NCBI RefSeq assembly: GCF_947502065.1
Contig: NZ_CANMYE010000015.1
Coordinates: forward strand, 1-58,294
DNA from: an uncultured Pseudoteredinibacter sp.
Lineage (GTDB): Bacteria > Pseudomonadota > Gammaproteobacteria > Pseudomonadales > Cellvibrionaceae
Direction of reading: 5' to 3'
DNA length: 58,294 nt
Shown: positions 52,574 through 58,294 of the stretch, one piece after another
Position numbering within the stretch: the first letter of the stretch is position 1
Layout of the letters: the number at the start of each line of letters is the position of its first letter
Position numbers and translations under genes: made by a program
Notes under the pieces: model-generated
What the model saw: the letters and a program-made list of their open reading frames with translations, nothing else
Databases searched by the model: none
Told to the model about the DNA's origin: nothing

Positions 52574-52938
52574 GGCTTATCACTCCAAAGAAATCCTAGG
52601 CTTTTGCTATGCTTGCAACCTAAATAATAAATAGAAATTGTATATAAAAACGGGGGAAATCAATATTAGCCGCGCAGCGGCAGTCGCTGCGGCAGGAGGC
52701 GCAGAGAAGCTAGCTCGAAAGAGCTGGTGCAAGTATTTTTAAAAAAATGGCAATTCATGGCTAATATTGTTTGTGGCTTCCTAACATAAGAAGCATTGTT
52801 TACAGGCCACACATAGTACAGGCAGCCTAAAAACACATCAATAGCCATCCTAAAAATCAGACTTATTTAGGATAAAATTGCAAAAAGTAACGCCAAAACC
52901 CAAATGATAAAAACATTCATCCTAAAAACTGGGATTTT
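52574..52938. promoter_or_regulatory. 365-bp leader/promoter region between ohrR and leuA
   Basis: On the minus strand (reading towards leuA) it contains two TCCTAAA inverted repeats (52920-52944 and 52847-52873), a small leucine-rich frame (52758-52666) inside an 11-bp inverted repeat (CAATATTAGCC 52661-52671 and its complement 52759-52769), two GC-rich hairpins inside that, and an A/T-rich stretch before leuA. It is likely to regulate leuA, but no classical attenuator with a T-run directly after a strong stem was seen. Confidence 0.5.
52666..52758 (-). CDS. Candidate leucine-rich leader peptide of leuA
   Basis: A 30-codon frame (MNCHFFKNTC then TSSFELASLRLLPQRLPLRG) that ends 92 bp before leuA. 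Six of its last 16 residues are leucine, and the last part ends in RG as E. coli LeuL does near its middle. Its 3' half overlaps two hairpins: AGCTC-GAAA-GAGCT (52712-52725) and GCAGCG/CGCTGC (52674-52690). This fits an attenuation leader, but the ribosome binding site is poor and the T-run after the stem is missing. The same frame extends upstream to 52848. Confidence 0.35.
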   Translation of the reverse strand: MNCHFFKNTCTSSFELASLRLLPQRLPLRG

Positions 52939-53397
52939 TTAGGAAAATGAATCTATTAACACATCTAAGTTTTCCGACAAAGCTTCCAAATCTAAGCCTT
53001 TAGACCTTTCCCCTTCCCGAACAGGGCGCATCCAAGCCAAAGCTCTTTCACGCATGACAATAGCCTTAGAGGTCAGGCGAACATGCCTCTCGCGCTCATC
53101 CTCTAGCCCTCTAAACCGCTCTAGCAAGCCTTTAGATTCCATACGTTTTAGTAAGGGCGTTAAGGTGCCTGAATCCAGCTGCAAGCGCTGCCCCAATTGC
53201 CCTACCGTAGAGCTTTGCTGCGCTTTGTCTTTCCATTCCCACATCAACATCAACACCAGATATTGGGGATAGGTAATATCCAACTCTTTAAGCAAGGGCT
53301 GATAGGCCCTTATGATAAGGCGAGACGCCGTGTAGAGGCGAAAACATAACTGCTGATCCAAATACAGCAGCTCAGCTTCGGGAATTTCTTTAGGCAT
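52939..53397 (-). CDS. ohrR: OhrR-type MarR-family peroxide-sensing repressor
   Basis: A 152-residue MarR-family regulator. The N-terminal LLYLDQQLCFRLYTASRLIIRAYQPLLKELDITYPQYLVLMLMWEW carries the reactive Cys in QLCF that is oxidised by organic hydroperoxides in OhrR. The winged helix follows: VGQLGQRLQLDSGTLTPLLKRMESKGLLERFRGLEDERERHVRLT. Normal targets are ohr peroxiredoxins. Here it follows a glutathione peroxidase gene by 30 bp, so it probably controls that operon and itself. Confidence 0.88.
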   Translation of the reverse strand: MPKEIPEAELLYLDQQLCFRLYTASRLIIRAYQPLLKELDITYPQYLVLMLMWEWKDKAQQSSTVGQLGQRLQLDSGTLTPLLKRMESKGLLERFRGLEDERERHVRLTSKAIVMRERALAWMRPVREGERSKGLDLEALSENLDVLIDSFS

Positions 53398-53427
53398 AGG
53401 CCTTCATTGTCCGGAGTTTTTGAATGT

Positions 53428-53907
53428 TTACAGTAGAGCTTCGATGGCCGCACGCATTGATTCAGGCTTATCTTTAGGAGCAAAACGCTTAACAGTTTGG
53501 CCATCTTTGGCAACCAAGAATTTAGTGAAATTCCATTTTACCTTTTTGGTCCCCAAGATTCCTGGCGCCGCTTGCTTTAAATCTTCAAATAGCGGGTGAG
53601 CATTGTCACCATTTACATCCAGCTTAGCGACCAATGGAAAAGTGACACCAAAATTCAACTCGCAAAACTCACTGATCTGGGAATCACTTCCCGGCTCTTG
53701 GCTTGCAAACTGATTGCAAGGACAACCAATAATAACCAACCCCTTGTCTTTATAATCCTGATGAAGAGCTTCTAACCCCTTATATTGAGGAGTAAAGCCG
53801 CACTTACTGGCGGTATTTACGATTAGCAGGACCTTGCCCTCATATTGAGACAAATCCAATGGCGCTGCGCCCGCCTGGTTCAAACTATGCTGAAAAATAC
53901 TAGCCAC
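53428..53907 (-). CDS. gpx: Glutathione peroxidase family protein
   Basis: A 159-residue thiol peroxidase. The peroxidatic Cys is in LIVNTASKCGFTPQYKGLEALHQDY, the catalytic Gln in CPCNQFASQEPG and Trp/Asn in KVKWNFTKFLV. Cys replaces the selenocysteine of animal enzymes, and bacterial forms often use thioredoxin. It reduces hydroperoxides. It is first in an apparent two-gene operon with ohrR; an operator-like dyad lies upstream. Confidence 0.93.
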   Translation of the reverse strand: MASIFQHSLNQAGAAPLDLSQYEGKVLLIVNTASKCGFTPQYKGLEALHQDYKDKGLVIIGCPCNQFASQEPGSDSQISEFCELNFGVTFPLVAKLDVNGDNAHPLFEDLKQAAPGILGTKKVKWNFTKFLVAKDGQTVKRFAPKDKPESMRAAIEALL

Positions 53908-53954
53908 GATATGCTCCTATTGATTTCGTATTAAAGTATAGCATTGTAAACAAC

Positions 53955-53973
53955 TATATTGTGCACAACATAT
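53955..53973. promoter_or_regulatory. Candidate OhrR operator upstream of gpx-ohrR
   Basis: A dyad centred on TTGTGCACAA (53959-53968) within TATATTGTGCACAACATAT, about 50-65 bp before the gpx start. A nearby ATTGTAAACAA (53943-53953) resembles the ATTGTA half-sites of OhrR boxes. Not an exact match to published OhrR operators. Confidence 0.35.
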
Positions 53974-54043
53974 TAACTTAAAATAATGCCCAGCACTAGC
54001 GTACTGGGCTATTTGTAAAATCTAGCGAAACCCGGCTCCCTAC

Positions 54044-54063
54044 AAAGCGGCCGAAGCCGCTTT
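54044..54063 (-). terminator. Terminator of the giant adhesin gene
   Basis: On the minus strand AAAGCGGC-TTCG-GCCGCTTT: an 8-bp perfect stem with a TTCG tetraloop, 13 bp after the stop codon. A second hairpin GCCCAG/CTGGGC (53988-54009), followed by ATTATTTT, may act as a back-up. Confidence 0.75.
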
Positions 54064-54076
54064 AAGGCCCAATAAG

Positions 54077-57000
54077 CTAGTGGTCAAGCAGTGACTTCTG
54101 AGAATCAACCAACCCTTGAATCATCTCGACATCGATATTTTCCTGTCCGACCAGACTATCGAAGTAACAGATATGAGCTTCACCTTGCCCCTCAAGTAAC
54201 TCAGCAGGAATATCTCGAGCTTGCGAAAGCTCTGGAATTTCTACTTCAGCATCTTGGATGAGATCCATTATTTCTATCGCCTCACTATTATCCGCTGCAC
54301 CGGAATCATAGCCGAACCAAACGTCATCAATACTTAGATCATTCCCGTCTTTATCTGTATAGCTCGAGCTCAAACCAATGATATTGCCATTATCGGTTTC
54401 ATTATTAGTCTGTGCATCCAAATTAATACTGATAACGCCGGCTTCATCCAATCCAAATAGCTCACCGTCTTGCACTTGGCCATCGCTATTACGGTCTTGC
54501 CATAGCTGTAAGTGTGAATAGGCATCATCATTTGCATCAAAAACGCCATCCTGATTGCTATCGAGTTCACGCAAGGCCTCAAAACCATCTTTAGCTAAAG
54601 AGCCATCAGCCTTTTGTGTTGCCGCACCGAACAATTCAGAGCCATCGTTGATCTGCTGGTCTTGGTTGCGATCGTAAACCAACAGGGCATCATCACTTGC
54701 AACCCAGCCAGTGACATCCAACTTACCATCGGCATTAATATCAAACTTAACACCTTCTGTTTTAGAAATGGTCTCGGTACCGTCACCATCTAGATCCAAC
54801 ACCAGCGGAGTAGTTAGCTGGCTTGCATCTGCACCGGCTACAGCGATGGTATCGATCGAAACCGTTCTTTCGACATTGGCATCAGGAGCAATATTGCTTA
54901 CACGCACTGTGTATTCACCGGCAGCTTCTGCATCTATTGAGAAATCTGCATTGTTCTCAGTTTTACCATTAAACTTAATAGTTTTCTCTTCGATAACATT
55001 GCCACTTGGGTCCAGCACTTCGATTTTAACAATCTTCTTATTCCCAGCTTCTTCATCTACAGAAATGGATGCCGTTAAATCGTAAGTTTGACCAGCCACC
55101 GCTTCAAAAGTAGTCGTTGTAGAAGTTACATTAGCGCTTGCTGCCAGAACTTGAGCACCACCATCAGGAGTAGAGTCACCGGCCCAATTACCACTCAATA
55201 CATTGGCTGAGTTTTCATAAGTTTTATCCGAAACTTCAATATCGAAATCCAGCTCTTTTTCACTGCCATCCGAAGATTCAGCTAAAACTTTGATGGTTAT
55301 AGTACCGAGGTCGGAACTCTCAACAGCACGAGCTAAAGTTACAACGCCGGTCTGTTGATTAATGGTGAACAAGCCGCCGCCATTATTTTCAAGGCTATAG
55401 CTAACTGTATCACTATTATTACTATCAATAGCATTAGCTGTAACACCAACCTCATCACCGATCGAAGCATCGCTATATACACTATTGTCTGCTGCATCCT
55501 GATCCGTAACTGCTTGCAGGTCTACATTTTCGACGATATTAATAGTGAACTTTTCCTCGGCCGTTCGCTGCTTGTTTGTGAATACTGAAATGGTGATTTC
55601 ATAACTACCGATATCCGCATCTGTCACATCCCTTGCTAAAGTGACTTGACCGTTAATAGGATTAATCGCAAACAAACCACCGGGGTTTTCAGTTAGGGAG
55701 TAGCCAATAGCAATTTCTTGCTCTGTTGTCTTAAGGTTAACCGCACTACCAGTTACGCCAACAGAATCTCCTGCACTGGCTTGATCGGTTACCTCATTAA
55801 TGTCGTCATTACTGTCCCTGACGCCCAGCTTTCCGGTACCGATATCAATACCTATTTTGCCGTTGAGATTGAATTTCAGTGAATCGCTCGGATTACTTTC
55901 GCCGTTACCAGCTTCATCAGTTTGTGTGACAAATATTTCATAAGGAATCTCGACATTTTTTTCAAAGTCGAGTTCTCTCTGGAAAGTCCAATCACCATTA
56001 CCATCGGCGGTAGCCGTCCCCAACTTTTCTACGCTGCCATCTACTTTTCTATTATAGATATGAACAGTTGCATTCTTCTCGGCTTTACCACTGAAGGTGG
56101 GAGTAATATCGTCGATAACAGAGTCCTGAACAATATTTCCTTTAACATCACCTTGATCATCGAAACCCTGCAAGCTTAAAGGTGGCTCAGGGATTACAGT
56201 ATCTAATTCAATGGTATACGGTCCTGTTACAGGGCTTGGCGTTCCGCCGCCAAAAACAGCATCCGCATAAAAGTCGTGCGTGCCATCGGCTAACGGAGAA
56301 CTATCTTTAACAGTGAGGCTCCAAGTCCCATCACCTAATACCGTAGTTGTATCTATAACAACACCACCATTAGCAGGGTCTCCATCATAGATTCTAATAG
56401 TCGCACCGGAAGGCCCAGTGCCTTCGATGGTCGGAGTAGCATCATTAGTTAAGCCCTTATGGATCACCTCATCAGTACGACCACCTTCATTGTCAACATC
56501 ATCAAGCACACGAACAATGCTAGGAGCACCTGGTGTTGCGGTATTAATTGTAAAAGTAAGATCGTCCGAAGCTGGCGATTCGTTTCCGGCTTGATCTACA
56601 ACCACTGCATAAACGGTATAAGTACCATTACCCAAGGCAGGGCTTGGGTCGAAGGTCCACTCGCCGGTTTGACTATCAACAGCGATATTGTTGTATTCAA
56701 CTGGAGCTCCACCCAAACCATCATCTAAATAGAGTTTTACATGCACCCCATCTGACGCATCCGCCAAGGTAACCACACCTTCAAACGTAGGCGTGTTGTC
56801 ATCGATAACAGAATTATCTTGAATTTGCTCATATGTACCGACATCGTCGAAGCCTGCAAAACTGGTTACTGCATCTGGAGCTGTTCTATCAACCGTAATT
56901 GAGAAGGGCGGTGTTTGCGCAGACTCGTTGCCCACATCATCCACACTGCTGGCGGTAAATATGTGCTCACCTTCTGTCAAAGCCGTAGTCGGTGTGTAAG

Positions 57001-58294
57001 TCCAGCTGTCATCCGCTTGAACGATTGCCTCACCAACAAAGCTTCCATCTTTGTATATACGAATCGTTTCCCCTGCCGTTCCAGTACCGTTTATTTTCGG
57101 AGTATCATCATCAGTATGATCCCCATTTAAGAGTTTTTCCTGGAGCGCACCAACATTATCATCAGCATTGACAATGACAGGTACCTCGTTTGCAGTGGTA
57201 TCAATTTCGATGGTAAATGTGGTTTCAACATCATTATTAGACGCATCTTTTGCAACTGCTTTAAAGACTGCAGAACCTTCTGGTAAGGCATCACCCTCTG
57301 GGATTTGAACCTGCCAGACACCATTGCCGTCAGCAGTTACTGGTCCATAAGTTTTACCATTCACCTCTAAGGTTACCTCAGCACCCACTTTGGCACTGCC
57401 GACAATTAATGGCGTGGTGTCATTGGTTTTACCGCCATCATTAATATCTTCTGTGGTACCCGCCGGCTGACCTGGACTAACAACGTTATCCACGGCCTTA
57501 TCAATACTCACTGTTACTAAAGTTGTATCTACAATAAAACTCAACGGATTACTTGGTGCACTTGGGCCATTGCCGGCCGCATCAGTTAAGGCTATTTCAA
57601 CGGTGTGCTCACCATCTGTTAATGGAGGTTCAGGTGTGTATTCCCAATTACCATCCTTATCACTATCTACAGTTTCTGAACGCTCTTGTGGAGTGCCAGC
57701 ATCAATAATAATAGTAACCTTGCCATTGGGCTCACTAACTGTTCCGTGTAAGCGAGGTTTCGCATCATCAGTGGTATCCCCCTCATTAATAGGGCCCTCG
57801 AAATCCCCTTGGTCATCGTGAGCAAGCAAGGTGCCGCTAATCGATAAATCCGGTGGGTTGGGTACCTCAGTATCAACCGTTATTGTGTATGGCCCAGTTG
57901 AAGGGCTAAATTGACCATTAGCACCACGAGCATCAGCGTAAAAATTATAAACTCCGTCAGCCAAAGCTGATGGTGTAATATTCCACTTACCATCATTACC
58001 GGTTGTCATGGTTCCAAGAGCTATCGCGCTTTTTTCTGCATCAGTTAGCCCTTCAGGATCTGCTGAATATAGCGTAATGGTTGCGTTACCAGGGCCTGTA
58101 CCGGTAATGGTTGGACGGTCATCATTGGTGATGCCATTGTGAGCAATGGTTTCGTCTGCACCACCGGCTACCGCTGGAACATCATCAATCACGCTCACAA
58201 TACTCGGCGCACCCGGGGTCGCCGTATCAATATCAAACTCTAAAGGATCGGTCTCGTTCGATTCGTTGCCCGCTTTATCAACCACCTTCGCCGA
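54077..58294 (-). CDS. Giant Ig-like repeat surface protein, C-terminal part
   Basis: The last about 1405 residues of a very large protein; the frame is open to the window edge and the start lies beyond it. Visible order: about eight bacterial Ig-like repeats of 95-110 residues (each with ...DGxWxYTP...LxDGxHxxxxxxxDxAGNxSxxSxPxxFxIDT). Two cadherin-like repeats follow (LFAINPINGQVTLARDVTDAD and LFTINQQTGVVTLARAVESSD), then a carbohydrate-module/PPC-like domain (about 1050-1160). Last is an EF-hand-like region (LVLDLDGDGTETIS, YDRNQDQQINDGSELFG, LDSNQDGVFDANDD, WQDRNSDGQVQDGELFG). The C-terminal 60 residues have no RTX nonapeptides. Probably a secreted adhesin or biofilm protein; secretion route uncertain. 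Confidence 0.88.
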   Translation of the reverse strand, partial: SAKVVDKAGNESNETDPLEFDIDTATPGAPSIVSVIDDVPAVAGGADETIAHNGITNDDRPTITGTGPGNATITLYSADPEGLTDAEKSAIALGTMTTGNDGKWNITPSALADGVYNFYADARGANGQFSPSTGPYTITVDTEVPNPPDLSISGTLLAHDDQGDFEGPINEGDTTDDAKPRLHGTVSEPNGKVTIIIDAGTPQERSETVDSDKDGNWEYTPEPPLTDGEHTVEIALTDAAGNGPSAPSNPLSFIVDTTLVTVSIDKAVDNVVSPGQPAGTTEDINDGGKTNDTTPLIVGSAKVGAEVTLEVNGKTYGPVTADGNGVWQVQIPEGDALPEGSAVFKAVAKDASNNDVETTFTIEIDTTANEVPVIVNADDNVGALQEKLLNGDHTDDDTPKINGTGTAGETIRIYKDGSFVGEAIVQADDSWTYTPTTALTEGEHIFTASSVDDVGNESAQTPPFSITVDRTAPDAVTSFAGFDDVGTYEQIQDNSVIDDNTPTFEGVVTLADASDGVHVKLYLDDGLGGAPVEYNNIAVDSQTGEWTFDPSPALGNGTYTVYAVVVDQAGNESPASDDLTFTINTATPGAPSIVRVLDDVDNEGGRTDEVIHKGLTNDATPTIEGTGPSGATIRIYDGDPANGGVVIDTTTVLGDGTWSLTVKDSSPLADGTHDFYADAVFGGGTPSPVTGPYTIELDTVIPEPPLSLQGFDDQGDVKGNIVQDSVIDDITPTFSGKAEKNATVHIYNRKVDGSVEKLGTATADGNGDWTFQRELDFEKNVEIPYEIFVTQTDEAGNGESNPSDSLKFNLNGKIGIDIGTGKLGVRDSNDDINEVTDQASAGDSVGVTGSAVNLKTTEQEIAIGYSLTENPGGLFAINPINGQVTLARDVTDADIGSYEITISVFTNKQRTAEEKFTINIVENVDLQAVTDQDAADNSVYSDASIGDEVGVTANAIDSNNSDTVSYSLENNGGGLFTINQQTGVVTLARAVESSDLGTITIKVLAESSDGSEKELDFDIEVSDKTYENSANVLSGNWAGDSTPDGGAQVLAASANVTSTTTTFEAVAGQTYDLTASISVDEEAGNKKIVKIEVLDPSGNVIEEKTIKFNGKTENNADFSIDAEAAGEYTVRVSNIAPDANVERTVSIDTIAVAGADASQLTTPLVLDLDGDGTETISKTEGVKFDINADGKLDVTGWVASDDALLVYDRNQDQQINDGSELFGAATQKADGSLAKDGFEALRELDSNQDGVFDANDDAYSHLQLWQDRNSDGQVQDGELFGLDEAGVISINLDAQTNNETDNGNIIGLSSSYTDKDGNDLSIDDVWFGYDSGAADNSEAIEIMDLIQDAEVEIPELSQARDIPAELLEGQGEAHICYFDSLVGQENIDVEMIQGLVDSQKSLLDH

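Noticed and set aside
52666..52848. Full 60-codon frame upstream of leuA as an ordinary gene
   Set aside because: The upstream half has no family resemblance; only the short leucine-rich end is of interest.
54077..58294. Repeated DNA in the adhesin considered as CRISPR or tandem satellite
   Set aside because: The periodicity (about 300 bp) follows protein Ig-like repeats with diverged DNA; there are no short identical repeats with unique spacers.

Overview
This window looks like a stretch of chromosome from a free-living, probably marine gammaproteobacterium of moderate GC content. The order tRNA-Lys / queC / queE / cpoB-pal-tolBARQ / ybgC / ruvBAC / aspS / fmdB is the Pseudomonas-type gammaproteobacterial arrangement. 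The cell envelope (Tol-Pal, TonB-dependent receptor, autotransporter, OmpA-like Pal) is Gram-negative. CoA-transferase, thiolase and guanidino/GABA catabolic genes point to a versatile heterotroph. I cannot fix the genus from the sequence alone.

Layout. 1-16.3 kb (minus strand): tRNA-Lys, queuosine genes queC and queE with a lone periplasmic solute-binding protein gene between them, the full Tol-Pal locus, the ruvABC Holliday-junction genes, aspS and a FmdB-type zinc ribbon gene. A 1089-residue propeller-type sensor histidine kinase lies between aspS and ruvC, where yebC is normally found; no yebC is visible. 16.8-28 kb: an HU-like protein with a Lys/Ala-rich tail, a DUF2799 lipoprotein, a shikimate kinase, a guanidinobutyrate/GABA block (gbuA, two overlapping LysR genes, gabD), dps, a second lone solute-binding protein, a frameshifted TonB-dependent receptor and a DinB-like protein. 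28-39.6 kb: CoA-transferase, zinc-finger/rhomboid protease, quinone reductase, membrane-anchored glutamate-synthase-like protein, pdxH, and a plus-strand molybdenum-cofactor run (mobA-moaA-moaB, then VOC, DUF1244 and MOSC genes), followed by an aldehyde dehydrogenase.

39.6-40.2 kb is non-coding and holds the most striking DNA structure: two oppositely oriented copies of a nested-hairpin repeat. They share a 41-nt core (40 of 41 positions identical), but their outer arms (21 bp and 26 bp) are unrelated in sequence and each is perfectly self-complementary. 40.2-46 kb: type I asparaginase, a serine/alanine-glyoxylate-type aminotransferase, a GNAT gene, a thiolase, rimI and its upstream partner gene, whose 3' end carries a 32-bp perfect inverted duplication. 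46-51 kb: a Calx-beta autotransporter divergent from two AT-rich, translationally coupled LuxR-type regulators. 51-54 kb: leuA with a leucine-rich small ORF and hairpins upstream, then an OhrR-type regulator in an apparent operon with a glutathione peroxidase. 54-58.3 kb: the C-terminal 1400 residues of a giant Ig-like repeat protein that runs off the window.

How parts fit: Tol-Pal and CpoB act together in outer-membrane constriction; RuvABC in recombination; GbuA makes GABA from 4-guanidinobutyrate and GabD finishes GABA breakdown; OhrR probably senses peroxide and controls gpx and itself; the LuxR pair is placed to control the divergent autotransporter. No insertion sequence, integrase, rRNA or CRISPR array was recognised.
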